Source: Adiantum capillus-veneris
Lineage: Eukaryota; Streptophyta; Polypodiopsida; Polypodiales; Pteridaceae
NCBI GenBank assembly: GCA_014529385.2
Contig: CM043947.1
Coordinates: 127,038,891 to 127,102,890, forward strand
Length of the DNA stretch: 64,000 nt
Direction of reading: 5' to 3'
Part shown: one piece after another, positions 42,224-54,035 of the stretch
Layout of the letters: every line of letters starts with the position of its first letter
Numbering within the stretch: position 1 is the stretch's first letter
The notes under the pieces: model-generated
The model's input: only the letters and a program-made list of their open reading frames with translations
The model's database searches: none
What the model was told of the DNA's origin: nothing
Position numbers and translations under genes: made by a program

Positions 42224-43225
42224 TTATGAATACTAACATGCTAAAATTGCAAAATCTCAGCTAGATTATGAGCTTGCCTTGAATAAATCCAGTAAAATCT
42301 TACAAGTTTTAATGTAATATATCGGCAAATGCTTCAAATTTTAACCCAAAAACCAAGGAATTTTTTTAGTGTACCCTATTCTTCTTGTCATAAAATATAA
42401 TATCTAACTTTACCAAATGATTTTCTCATATTAAACTGATCATTTAGTATGGGAAGATAAAAGGGGAACAAGAGTTAAGATATAGATATGTGCTTCTAGA
42501 CCTATCACAACAGGGGACCAAAAGGAAAATGGTTGCATCTTAATAGGGGTCCAAAAGGAGATAGTTTACTAAAGAGCAATAATGTGCAATAAGTGTTTCT
42601 AAATTTACCTCAGCAAGGGACCAAGAGGAGAGATGGTTATATTTCAATAGGGGTCCAAAAGGAGGTCGTCCATCAAAGAGCAATGTGCATCTAATGGATC
42701 TTAAAAGACCTTAGGGTTAGCTTCATTAAAGACCTCCAAAAGTTAGCGTTAAAAAGTTTTTTGACCTTAAGCAAGCTAGGGCCAACCTTGAGGTGGAAAC
42801 CCTACCCAAACTTGAGGTGCTTGTCGACTTGCTAACTAAAGTGCTTAAAATGTTTTTGGGAACCTTGCCCAAAGCTTGAGGTTATTTTTATGCTTAAAAT
42901 GACAGGTTTTTGAAGTGCTCAATTCAAAGATAAATTCTCAAGAGGCATCAACGGTTTCCATGCTTGATTGACTAAGTGCTTGAAGTATTCAATTCAAACC
43001 AAATGACTTAAGAAGCATAAAAGACACATGTTCAAATGATCCTCCACATGTGGCCCTCATGATGTGCTTGAATCCTATTGGATAGGTTTTAAAGGGGTCC
43101 AATGAGAATTTAGATGCATAAATGTAAATAATTAAGTTCTTTCTCTCAAAGAGGAAAAAGAGGACACATGTCCAAATGAAATAATTAAATAATGAGAGAG
43201 AGAGAGAGAGAGATGAGAGGGGGGT

Positions 43226-43262
<37 letters not shown>

Positions 43263-43267
<5 letters not shown>

Positions 43268-44625
43268 GCCGACTACACAGAAACCCTAAGCTCCTCTGCT
43301 CGTCTCCCCCTGGGCGAGGGCGGCCCTGTGGGGGGGCGTTAATGCGTCAGCCCCGCCCAAGGCCCAAGCTCAATACAAGCCCGCTGCCTGCTGCTGATGA
43401 TGCGCCACAAAGGGACTTCAACTGCGCCCTCCTGTCGAATTCAACTGCGCCTGAGGCTTCTCTGCATACAACACAGATTTGCTGTTGCCGACGCGACTAT
43501 ACAACTGCCGACTACACAGAGCGCTTCTCTGCCGACTATACAGCAAGCACATTTGCTGCCGCCCCTAAGGCTTCAACTTAAATTAAAAAGCCTCTGTTCC
43601 CGCCTACACAGAGCACCCCTCAGGTCTCTGGTTTTTGAGCTAGGTCTCTGTTTTCGAACAGTTTTCGACTCACACCCTCAACAAGAAGGTGAACTTGTTT
43701 CAAGTTTTCAAGAGCTCTGAGAACATGTTCTCACCAAAGCCTCCAGCAAGCGAGAAGATGGCCACCAACAGCCCCAAAAAATTGGGGAGAGCACGGGCTA
43801 GCTTTGCCGCTGTCCTCGCAGCTCCTAGCAAGACAGACCGCATCGGACAATTGCAAGCTGCTCTCGACATGGTCATGGAAGAAAACCGCGACCTCAAAGC
43901 GCGCCTTAGCACGCTCGAGGCACGATTTGACTCCATGATCGGCCTCACAACAGACAAGGTGAAGGAAGTCGAAGAAAAGGTCACTCAAGCTCATACGATT
44001 GCACTCGCCAAAGTGGAAACTTGTGTGAAGACAGAATTGCGGGAACGTCAGCTTCAAGAAGAGAATGCCCTCAAGCTTCGCATTGGAGGGCTGCCCCAAG
44101 CATGGGATGAGTGCCAACAAGACTTCTACAAGTTAATCGACCTCCTCAACGAAACTCTTAAACCGGTCCATATCGACTACGATCCGGTGGAATGTATCGT
44201 CAACAAGTTCAACACCAAGTGCACACCTAGTGGACATGCCATTCTTGAGTTCAAAGACAAGGAGGAACGGCTCCGATTACTCCAGCAATCGCGTCTCCTT
44301 AGAGACACCGGATTTTGGATCGCCGAAGAACTCACCCCGACACAAGTCAAGCACAAAGGTGAAGAGTTGAAAAAAGTGCGTGAAGCACGAGCCAAAGGCA
44401 AGTAGGCAGTATACCGCGGAGGGAAGGCCATCATTCAAGAGTTTCAAATGCCTTAACTGGCCCCTACCCCATAAGACCTCTCCTAAGGCTTTTATTTTTC
44501 TTTTGATGGACCCTCAGTCCTTAACTGATATGTATCGATTGCCCGCACTTAGAAGAACTGGTTGTAATGTTTTGTTTTTGGGTCCCATGGGTCATATCTG
44601 ACCTCCGTGGACGATAATTCAATCT
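43263..44625 (+). mobile_element. LINE-like (L1-type) insertion, ORF1 only
   Basis: About 1.36 kb of unrelated sequence sits inside the CT microsatellite of LTR4b, with CT runs on both sides (43230-43262 and 44626-44688). It has a GC-rich 5' UTR beginning GTCTGCCGACTACACAG, an ORF1, and a 3' tail that ends GACGATAATTCAATCTATC. No ORF2 (endonuclease/RT) is present, so it is a non-autonomous or internally deleted LINE. Target duplications are hidden by the microsatellite. Confidence 0.72.
43689..44405 (+). CDS. LINE ORF1-like protein: coiled coil plus RRM-type domain
   Basis: This 238-codon frame is intact from MNLFQVFKSSENMFSPKPPA to the TAG at 44403. A basic N-terminus precedes a coiled coil (RIGQLQAALDMVMEENRDLK ... 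LSTLEARFDSMIGLTTDKVK, about residues 55-130). Then come LKLRIGGLPQAWDECQQDFY and GHAILEFKDKEERLRLLQQS, and FWIAEELTPTQVKHKGEELK. This order, coiled coil, RNA-binding fold, then a domain ending in R/K-rich helix, is that of L1 ORF1 proteins, which coat LINE RNA as trimers. Reading continues in the same frame after the TAG (AVYRGGKAIIQEF), so the native protein was probably about 13 residues longer. Confidence 0.75.
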   Translation: MNLFQVFKSSENMFSPKPPASEKMATNSPKKLGRARASFAAVLAAPSKTDRIGQLQAALDMVMEENRDLKARLSTLEARFDSMIGLTTDKVKEVEEKVTQAHTIALAKVETCVKTELRERQLQEENALKLRIGGLPQAWDECQQDFYKLIDLLNETLKPVHIDYDPVECIVNKFNTKCTPSGHAILEFKDKEERLRLLQQSRLLRDTGFWIAEELTPTQVKHKGEELKKVREARAKGK

Positions 44626-44626
44626 A

Positions 44627-44709
<83 letters not shown>

Positions 44710-45399
44710 AACACATTCTCTCATTGTGTGGAGTGCAAAGTGCAGAATCTCCTTCTCCAAGCTAGTTGAGAAGTTGAGAGCCTACACCAACACTCTTGGC
44801 TATGGAATGCAAATCCAACCAAGAGCCATGCTTCAATGCTTAAGCTTGCAATCTTCTTCATTACTATGCTATTATGCTATGCTAAGCAAGAAGAGTGATG
44901 ATAAGTGAGGAACTATTTCTTTCTCCTATGGATGATTCTTCTTCCTCTTCCCTACCCTCATTCCCCACTAGCTCTCTCCACCTTCGAAGGTGTTTGAGGC
45001 CTTGGGACTGAGGCTTGGTACAATTAATGCTTTTTGCAAAGTTTATGTTATGCTCGTGATGCATGAAGCTTTCCATCTTCATAGCATCACCAATGTCACA
45101 AAGAATGCAAAGATTGTATTGTATCAAGTCTCTCTTGATGGGAGAATCTATAATACAAATGTCTTTTGGAGGGGGGACCGGCTCCAAGTAAATCCGATCC
45201 TCAACAATTTTCATGTTCTCTAATACTCTCTCTCTCTCTTGAAAAAGTATTGTTCATGCTAAGTTAATTAAGTACTATGTTTATGTTGCTACCATCAATT
45301 AAGTTCACCCTCTTTGTTCTCAAAGTAATCTCACAAAAATGGTGACTCAAATTCTCTTAATTCCGCTATTTTCAAACTTCATAGGCCATTCCCATTACA

Positions 45400-45809
45400 T
45401 TGGTATCAGAACATTTGGCTTCTCTTTTCTTGCTTAAGAAGAGAGGTCCTTAAGTAGCCTATTAATGGTTGATTTTGTTAACTATATTAGGGTAAGGGGA
45501 CTGGGATCTATTATCGGTTTTTTTTATCCCACTATGTGGGATATGGTGCACACCTCAAGAGCTTTGGACTTAATAATGGGGTCTTTTTAGACTTGCCTAC
45601 GGCTTTACCATTACTGAACCATAAGAAGTCCAAAAGAAGCTATCCCTCGACAATTCTGCTATGTTAGACACACTTCACTACACTCTATAATTAACCAATT
45701 CGAGCCATGGGTGTAGATACTTAAGTGCTTATTTTCAAAGGTAAGAGGAGTAGCAACTAAGATTTTGAATTGCCAAAGGATACACTAAGTAAACACATAA
45801 GTATAATTA
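45400..45809 (+). other. Family-4 PBS and leader
   Basis: The PBS TGGTATCAGAAC (45401-45412) is followed by a 400-base leader with no gene. The leader contains TTTTCTTGCTTAAGAAGAGAGG, shared with element H3 at 59049. Confidence 0.8.
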
Positions 45810-47200
45810 GCATGGCTGATAATAACCAAGAGAGTAGAATGAACTTTGATGACTTTGACTTTGCACATGAAGATGCTAATGATGATGTCCCCATGTTTAT
45901 CAATTATCTTGTTACTAGGTTGCATCAAGCTATGAGCATTCCTACTTTGCAAGCCGAAGTTACCCAGCAACTTCGTGCTTATGGGGTTTCCCTTTCTCTC
46001 CAAAAGGAGAGAGAGTTTAGGAGGCCTCTTGATGAGACTCCCAAAAGAAGACTCTCTCCCATAAGAGAGGAGGAATCCAAAGAATGAGAAAGAAGTGAAT
46101 CCCTAAGTTCCTCTAAAGATGTGGCTCCATGAAGACGGCGGTCTAGACTATCGCTAACTCCTCCCAAGAGAAAATGGTCAACCCATAGTCCTTCTTCTCG
46201 TCACTCCAAAACGGAAGAGAGGAAACAAAGGAAGAAAAAGGCAAGAAAGAGGACACCCTCTTCTCCTTCTTCTTCAACTTCCTCCTCTTCTGACGAAAGC
46301 TATGGCTATTCTCCTAGAGAATACAAGAGGGGAGGACATCGCAAAACTTATCTTGCATGACGGAGGTCCCAAAAGCTCAAGAAATTCAAAGAGGGAGAAA
46401 AGAGTATCTCTTTTCTCACCTATGATGGCACCTTTGGTGCTACCGACAAAGTATTGACCTTTATCCAACAATTTGATGTGGCCTTTGGAGACTAGGGCTT
46501 CACGGAGTCCTCCAAGCTACACCATGTAGCTATGCACTTCCAAAAGTCTGCTCGTCAATGGTGGGCTAGCATTCGTGGTAACAGCGAGGCCCCAAAGACA
46601 TGGAAAACTCTATGAGTTTCCATCATGAAGCAATTCCTTGCAAGTGATGCAAAGGACAAAGTGCTTACCGAATGGCGAAGCTTGAAGATGCTCTTCAACG
46701 AGTCTATCCACAAATATGGAGACAAGTTTTGGGATTTACATCTCAAAGCTACAGTCTTTCAAAGGATAGACTTCGCCAAATAAAAGCAACAATTTTGTGT
46801 GAGATTACCTCAAGAAATGGCCGAGTATGTCAACTCACAACGGCCTAGCACTATCATCGAAGTCATCCACCACACTATGGTTGCTTCAAGGATCAATTTC
46901 CAACAAGGGGTGAGAAGAAATTTCAAGCCCATGGAAAACAAGGATTGAAATGAAGCTAAAGGGAAGAGCAATGCTCAAAACTCTTCCCAAGGCAACACCA
47001 ACACCAACACCAGCAAGACCAAGAAGAAAGGAGCTTACAATGGTAAAAATAAGGTCTCTCTTGAAGAATTAGAGGCCTTTCATAAAGACCATAAATGCTT
47101 TAAGTGTGGGGAGCAAGGACATGGTTATCGTTCTTGTCCCAAAAGAAATGTATTCAATGACACTCCTAGACCTTCCATGGTTGAAGCTTCAAAAGATGAT
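45810..47200 (+). pseudogene. Family-4 gag
   Basis: It starts MADNNQESRMNFDDFDFAHE, with a stop at 46085. It continues through a basic Arg/Ser-rich region, ISFLTYDGTFGATDKVLTFI, FQKSARQWWASIRGNSEAPK and SDAKDKVLTEWRSLKMLFNE (capsid core). The knuckle is CFKCGEQGHGYRSC (about 47098-47139). At least six stops or shifts are visible (46085, 46358, 46492, 46612, 46781, 46945). The frame ends at about 47200, fused to integrase sequence. Confidence 0.85.
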
Positions 47201-48440
47201 ACTAATTGCACAATAAGAAAGTCATGTATGAATCCCATGCTTCTCATTATACGAGGCAAAGAAGGATTCCATAATCTACTCTTCGAAGAGTAGAAATGTT
47301 TTTCTGTTGGTCTACCATGAAAAGTAAACATACAAGAGTATGTTTCACAATGGGTGGTATACCAAAAATTGAAATTTAATCAAGGGAAGCAACTTGGATT
47401 GTTTCAGTCGACAAGCTTAGCAGGAAAACACACTCTATGCCTGTCAAAAAGACTATTAAGCACATCAAACGGAAACCCTCTTTAGATCTCAAATTTTCAA
47501 GTATCATGGCTTGCCAACATCCATAGTGTCGGGGATAAAGATCCTAGAATGACCAATAATTTCTAGAAGGGTCTCTTTGAGAATCTAGGAAGTAGATTAA
47601 ATTTCTCTTTTGGCCTATCATCCACAAACGGATGACGAAAGTGAAATAAATAATCTAACGATCCTTGAATCTACTAAAAGTTTATGTCATGGAATCAAAT
47701 CAACGTTCTCAATGAGAGAAGTACCTACCTCTTATAGAGTATGCATACAATGACATTGTACATACTTCTATGAGGAAAGCACCTTTTGAGGTTAAAAAGG
47801 AAGATCCAAAAGGCCCTTACTATTTAAAGTACATGGGAAGGTCTTCGCTGCTAATGAATATAGCTGAGACTCACAAGAATCTTTTCCAAAGATTAAGAAG
47901 TTATATCCATCTCAAAGCAAAGGCAAAAAGGGATGTTGCTAATAAGCACAGAAGAGCCTTAGCCTTTAAGGAAAATGATTGGGTCTTGCTAAAGTTTCTC
48001 AAGACTCGTCTAAGGCATACTACGGGCAAGAATCCTACGGGCCACCAAGAGTATTATGCTAAACTAGCAAAAAGATGCTATGGTCCTTTCTTTTAAAATT
48101 CTTAAGCCAATCAATGAGGATGGCTTATTAGTTAAAGTTGCCTAACCATTGGCTCATTCACAATGCTAACCATGAGAGCCTACTCAAGCCTTAGAAATGA
48201 GAGACACAAAAAGAACCAATAATGGAGGACCCGCCAGAGATCAAAGATAAAAAAGAGGTGTTGCAGTCCGAATTGATTCTTCAACACGAAGACAAGGTAC
48301 TAAGAAATGGTAACTTTATCCAATGATATCTTGTTAAGTTCAAGAATTATCATTTTAAAGATGATAGATGGATGTAAGGAACCTAGCTTTAGGATAATAT
48401 GAACCTTGTCAAGGCTTACAATGCTACACTAGAGTAAGAA
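47201..48440 (+). pseudogene. Family-4 integrase remnant with chromodomain trace
   Basis: It starts at the N-terminal zinc region (KKVMYESHAS equivalent) and a central part too damaged to follow. An open stretch 47770-48096 (MRKAPFEVKKEDPKGPYYLK, HLKAKAKRDVANKHRRALAF, KENDWVLLKFLKTRLRHTTG) is the post-catalytic integrase region. The trace LVKFKNYHFKDDRWM near 48330-48375 indicates a chromodomain. Catalytic residues cannot be assigned. The join to gag at 47200 shows loss of protease to RNase H. Confidence 0.75.
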
Positions 48441-48796
48441 AATGAAAATGCATTTTAAATGAGCAACGCTTTTGTCTTATAAGACTTGTTCTCTTTCTTT
48501 TATTGTGCACAAAGTTTAAGAAGTATGCATGCTTAGGATCATGTTTGTGGTGACAACGTCTCTCAAAAACCAAGTAGAACTTGTCACTCTACTTTGGAAG
48601 TACGATATGGACTAAAGAGTAGACATGCTTGCGGCAGCTAAATCTCTCGAGCACCAAATGGATTAGTCATCCGTTCTGGAATGATGTCGTAGGGTAAAAA
48701 GGGATCCTCTACCCGCTAAGAAACATTAACTAATGACTAGGCCTTATCTTCTCTACCTCATAGTCAAGGATGACCATGATTTCAAGAGAGAGATAA

Positions 48797-50331
48797 TGTC
48801 ATAAAATATAATATTTAACTTTACCAAATTATTTTCTTATATTAAACTGATCATTTAATATGGAAACATAAAAGGGGAACAAGAATTAGGATATAGATAT
48901 GTGCTTCTAAACCTATCTCAATAGGGGACCAAAAGAAGAAATGGTTGCATCTCAATAGGGGTCCAAAAGAAGACGATCTACCAAAGAGTAGTAATGTGCA
49001 ATAAGTGCTTTTAGATTTACCTCAGCAAGGGACCAAGAGGAGAGATGGTTACATCTCAATAGGGGTCCAAAACGAGGAAGTCTATCAAAGAGCAACGTGC
49101 ATCTAATGGAGCTTAAAAGACCTTAGGGGTAGCTTCATTAAAGACCTCCAAAAGTTAGTGTTAAAAAGTCATTTGACCTTAGGCAAGTTAGGGCTGACCT
49201 TGAGGTGGGAACCCTACCCAAGCATGAGGTGCTTGTGGACTTGCTAACTAAAGTGCTTAAAATGTTTGTGGGAACCTTGCCCAAAGCTTGAGGTGATTTT
49301 TATGCTTAAAATGACTAAGGTTCTTGAAGTGTTCAATTCAAAGATAATCAAGAGGCATCAACGGTTTCCATGCTTGATTGATTAACTGCTTGAAGTATTC
49401 AATTCAAACCAAATGACTTAAGAAGCATAAAAGACACATGTTCAAATGATCCTCCACATGTGGCCCTCATGATGTGCTTGAATCCTATTGGATAGGTTTT
49501 AAAGGGGTCCAATGAGAATTTAGATGCATAAAAATATATAATTAAGTTCTTTCTCTCAAAGAGGAAAAAGAGGATACATATCCAAATGAGGGGTATACTC
49601 TCTCTCTCTCTCTCTCTCCCCCCCCCCACACACACACACACACATTCTCTCATTGTGTGGAGTGCAAAGTGCAAGATCTCCATCTCCTTCTCCAAGCTTG
49701 TTGAGAAGTTGAGAGCCTACACCAACACTCTTGGCTATGGAATGCAAATCCAACCAAGAGCCATGCTTCAATGCTTAAGCTTGCCATATTCTTCGACTTC
49801 ATTATTATGCTATTATGCTATGTTAAGCAAGAAGAGTGATGATAAGTGAGGAACTATTTCTTTCTCCTATAGATGATTCTTCTTCCTCTTCCCTGTCCTC
49901 ATTCCCCGCTAGCTCTCTCCACCTTCGAAGGTGTTTGCGGCCTTAGGTTTGAGGCTTGGGATAGTTAATGCTTTTTGCAAAGTTTATGTTATGCTCGTGA
50001 TGCATGAAGATTTCCATCTTCATAGCACCACCAAGGTCACAAGGAACACAAAGATTGTATTGTACCAAGTTTCTCTTGATGGGAGAATCTATAATACAAA
50101 CGCCTTTTGGAGGGGGGACCGGCTCCAAGTAAATGCCCTCAACAATTGTCATGTTCTCTAATACTCTCTCTCTGTTGCAAAAGTATTGTTCATGCTAAGT
50201 TAATTAAGTACTATGTTTATGTTGCTACTATTAAGTTCACCTTCTATGTTCTCAAAGTAATCTCACAAAAATGCTCACTCTAATTCTCTCAATTTCGTTA
50301 TTCTCAAAGTTTATAGGCCATTCCCATTACA
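48797..50331 (+). repeat. Family-4 3' LTR (LTR4c), 1535 bp
   Basis: It is preceded by the polypurine tract CAAGAGAGAGATAA, starts TGTCATAAAATATAATATTT and ends CCCATTACA, followed by CTTCT. Confidence 0.92.
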
Positions 50332-50665
50332 CTTCTATTGTTAGAAAAAGATATTTTGTTGAGCCCTACAAGTCTCATCATCTTATGTAGGCCATTGTGA
50401 CTTGTTGCAAATAGGAAAAGGGCTCACTTTTTTTTTTTGAAGCAAAATTTTCATTGGTTGAATGAGAAAGGAATCGCTCATCCTACTCTCTATATGCTCA
50501 AAAAAATACATACATTTCTCTAAAGATTCCCTCAATTAAGCAAAGGCAGGAACTTGGAGGTGCATCTTGGACATTCTTGGATGACTAGCACCTACTCACT
50601 CCCTCTTATAGGCAAGTATCTCACCTACTTTATATCAACAAATCCCACCCCTTATTGAGGATATG

Positions 50666-50962
50666 GAGCGAGATTTTTTTTTTCTTGAGTTGCCCTTGCA
50701 CCACTAGTGCCACTAATCTTGGTCGTCATAGTCACCACCAATGCCACCCACCATTCTTCTCCACCCTCTCCTTCTCTATTGACCTCTCCTCCTCCACCAC
50801 ATTCACCTATCCCTTATCCTCCTCCCTATCCTCCGGCTAATAGTTGTCTCTTCTACCCGAGTCCCTCCCCATGCCTACGCATTTATTCTTCACTCAATTC
50901 TTCTCTCCCTCTCACCCCCATTCACCTTACTTCCACATCCCTTTCTCTCTCCCTCCCTCCCT

Positions 50963-50993
<31 letters not shown>

Positions 50994-51326
50994 CCCCCCC
51001 CCCCCCCCCTCCCTCATTTTATTCACTCCCTTATCACAGACCCCTCAATCACACTTCCCTCTTTCCACCACCACCTCCACTTAACCCTTATCCTCCTCCC
51101 TATCCTCTAGCTACTAGTTGTCTCTTCTACCCAAGTCCCTCCCCATGCCTATGCATTTCTTCTTCACTCACTTCTTCTCTCCTTCTCACCCCCTTCACCT
51201 TACTTCCATATCCCTTTCTCTCCCCCCCCCCCGCATTTTATTCACTTCCTTATCATAGACCCCTCGATCACACTTCCCTGTTCTTTGCCCAATATATACC
51301 TCTAGTGCACTCTCACTCCGTTGCCT

Positions 51327-51374
<48 letters not shown>

Positions 51375-51460
51375 GTTCTCTTTGTATAACTCCAACCACA
51401 ATGCATTTTCTTACAAACTTTCTCCAAGTTAAGACACAAACACCATATATGGTCCTACTT
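50666..51460. repeat. Pyrimidine-rich unassigned region with direct duplication and TA microsatellite
   Basis: A unit starting CCCTTATCCTCCTCCCTATC occurs at 50811 and 51085, the second shorter. CT and CCCT runs (50940-51013), a C run near 51225 and a TA run (51330-51372) follow. The plus-strand Pro/Ser-rich frames are composition artefacts. Confidence 0.7.
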
Positions 51461-52380
51461 TGTCATAAAATCTAATATCTAACTTTACCAAATTATAATC
51501 TCATATTAAGTTGATCATTTAATATGGGAAGATAATAGGGGAACAAGAGTTAAGATATAGATATATGCTTCTAGACCTATCTCAACAAGGACAAAAAGGA
51601 GAGATGGTTGCATCTCAATAGGGGTCCAAAAGGAGATGGTCTACCAAAGTTCAATGTGCAATGAATGCTTCTAGACTTATCTTAGTAGGGGACCAAGAGG
51701 AGAGATGATTACATCTCAATAGGGGTCCAAAAGGAGATAGTCTATCAAAGAGCAACATGCATCTAATGGACTTTAAAAGAACTTAGGGCTAGTTTCAATA
51801 AAGCCTCCAAAGGTTGTGTTAGAGCTAGGACCATTAGGTACTTTAGACCTTAGGAAAGCTAGGGCTGAGCTTGAGGTGCTTCAGGTGAGTAAGGTGCTTG
51901 AGGTGCCTATTGACTAAGATGCTTGAAGTGCCTATTGACTAAGGTGCTTGAGGTGATTATTGACTAGGAGCTTGAGGAGCTTGAGTCAACATGTTTCCCA
52001 TAAAGGAGGACACTTGTCCAAATGCTACACCCCACACACTCACCAAGAGACACCCAAGCCACAAGGGTCATAAAGGACACATGTTAGGTCCCTAGGAATA
52101 TGGCACTTATAATGTGTCTGAAACCTATTGGATGACCTATAGGGAGGTCCAATGAAAATTTAGATTCAATTAAATAATTAAGATCTTTTTCTCAAAGGGG
52201 GAAAGAAGGGCACTTGTCCAAATGCTACAATTAAATAATTAAGATTTTTCTCTCAAAGGGGAAAAGGAGGACACTTTTCCAAATGCTACACCGCTTGCTT
52301 GTTATGACTAGATCCATTCATTGGCTAGCCCAAGGCTTGAGCCAATAGGCTTTTAGCAAGAGTAAAATAGCAAAATCAAA

Positions 52381-52435
<55 letters not shown>

Positions 52436-53146
52436 CAAGCCACCCACATACTCCCGTATTGTGTGTTGTACACACAAGTCATCTCCTTCTCCAAGCTTGA
52501 GAAGTGAAGAGCCTACACCAACACCCCTTGGCTATGGAATGCAAATCCAACCAAGAGTTATGCTCATAGCAATGGCTACAATCTCTCCATTTCATTATCC
52601 CTATGTTAAGCTATGCTCTAAGAGTGATTACATGTGAGGAGACTACCTATTTCTCGTAGAGATACATCTTCTTCTCTTCATCTTCCTCACTCCCTACTAG
52701 ATCTCTCCATCTATGATGGTGTTTGAGGTCTTGGGATTGAGGCCGGGGACAAGTTCTTGTTTATTGCAAGTAGATTGATTGTTCTTTTAAGCATAAGTTT
52801 GGTGCATGAAGCTTTCCATCTTCATGGCACCAAAGAGGTATTAAGTAACACAAAGATTGTATTGTCCCAAGTCTCTCTTCATACATGGGAGAACCTATAA
52901 TACAAAAGCCTATTGGAGGGGGGACCAGCTCCAAGTAAATCCGGTCCTTAACTGTTGTCAATTTCTCTATTTATCTCTCTTTTGCAAGTTATTGCTCATG
53001 CCATGCTAATTAGGAATCTCTGAAATTGTTGCTATCTCCAACCTAGCACTCTCTCTATCTTCACTAGGAATCTTCTTAATAAAATGCTCACTATGGCTAA
53101 TCTATTTCCGCTACATTCAAAGTTATTAGCTCAATTTTTTGATACA
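51461..53146 (+). repeat. Family-4 5' LTR of element H3 (LTR4d), 1686 bp
   Basis: It starts TGTCATAAAATCTAATATC, ends TTTGATACA and is more diverged than LTR4a-c, with added GGTGCTTGAGGTG-type repeats (51880-51980) and a CT run (52385-52433). The PBS starts two bases later and is interrupted at 53150 by element 5. Confidence 0.88.
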
Positions 53147-53150
53147 TTGG
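53146..53150. other. Left target-site duplication ATTGG of element 5
   Basis: ATTGG is repeated at 59023-59027; the word spans the LTR4d end and the first bases of the PBS. Confidence 0.9.
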
Positions 53151-53709
53151 TGTAGCCGGGCTACAGTGTCACTTCACAGGACAGACAGTTGGACAGTTGG
53201 TTACACTTGGTCTGGTTCACACTGGACAGACCCTCTGGTCTCGGGAGTGACACGTGGCAGGGTGCCTACCGACGGTGGTCTAGTGGACCTCGTGGCCAGG
53301 TCACCACATGGCTGACATTTATGAGCCGTTGGTGACTCTTTACGATTGTACATATGAGTAGTCGTTTTGGGCCAGTGGTATTATCTTGTACTGAGTCGTC
53401 TAGAATGGGTCTTTACATAGAGCACGTCTGCACCATCCCGGCACATCTGAGCCTCGACACCCCCATTATACCTGTGAGTCCTGGGCTGGAGCTGAGTGTG
53501 CTGCCACGCCATAGTTTGTATCAGTCTTTGAGATAGTCGAGTCATATGTTCTTGTCTGCTATTGTGTCTTTGCGAGCTCTGTTGACATCTATTGTTTCCT
53601 TTCTGTTCAGTCTGTTTGAGGGAGATTCAACCTGTTTGAGTGAGATTGTCACGCACATTGCACTGAGGACCACCCACTACAGAGAGCACGACACATTATC
53701 CGTGCTACA
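53151..53709 (+). repeat. Element 5 5' LTR
   Basis: 559 bp, closely matching 58471-59022. It contains a direct doublet TCTGTTTGAGGGAGATTC/CCTGTTTGAGTGAGATTG near 53607-53645. Confidence 0.92.
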
Positions 53710-54035
53710 TGTGCTCTCATTTTGGCGATCACGGTGGGACCTCAAAGGAAGTCTCACTCTTGTGGAGATAAAATCGTGAAGCTAATCGGTTGTTACCTGG
53801 CTCCTCACATTTGCTTACACTGTGTAGATAGTCTGCAAGTCTGGTCCTCTCTTGCCCTGGTCCAAGTCCTAGTCCTCGTCCCTGGTCCTTGGTCTTTGGT
53901 CCTGGTCTGGTCCTCGCCCTGGTCCAACCCTCCTCGTCCTGCCAGCTAGGTGGTCTAGTCAGACCACTGGTCCTGGAACAGGTGGTCTAGTCACTATCCT
54001 GACTTGTTCTGTGTTAGACCTGCGTTGTTCACTGC
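53710..54035 (+). other. Element 5 leader with candidate PBS
   Basis: TTTTGGCGATCACGGTGGGA at about 53720 resembles, with mismatches, the TTGGCGCC-type primer-binding site of other plant Ty3/gypsy lineages. A GGTCCTNGTCCTGGTC pyrimidine-rich repeat (53835-53935) and TGGTCTAGTCA doublets follow. No gene. Confidence 0.45.

Larger units (their letters stand above)
42386..45399 (+). repeat. Family-4 5' LTR (LTR4b) with LINE insertion
   Basis: Without 43263-44625 the LTR is about 1.65 kb and matches LTR4a and LTR4c. It ends CCCATTACA, one base from the PBS. Confidence 0.88.
42386..50331 (+). mobile_element. Family-4 Ty3/gypsy element with nested LINE
   Basis: LTRs 42386-45399 (enlarged by an insertion) and 48797-50331 flank a 3.4-kb body. 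The 5-bp duplication CTTCT is at 42381-42385 and 50332-50336. The PBS TGGTATCAGAAC is at 45401 and a polypurine tract AAGAGAGAGATAA precedes the 3' LTR. The body holds gag fused by deletion to the N-terminal end of integrase; protease, RT and RNase H are missing. All frames have stops. Confidence 0.9.

Noticed and set aside
50707-51110. Long Pro/Ser/Leu frames at 50.7-51.1 kb
   Set aside because: They are produced by CT- and C-rich low-complexity DNA in two overlapping frames; no motif.
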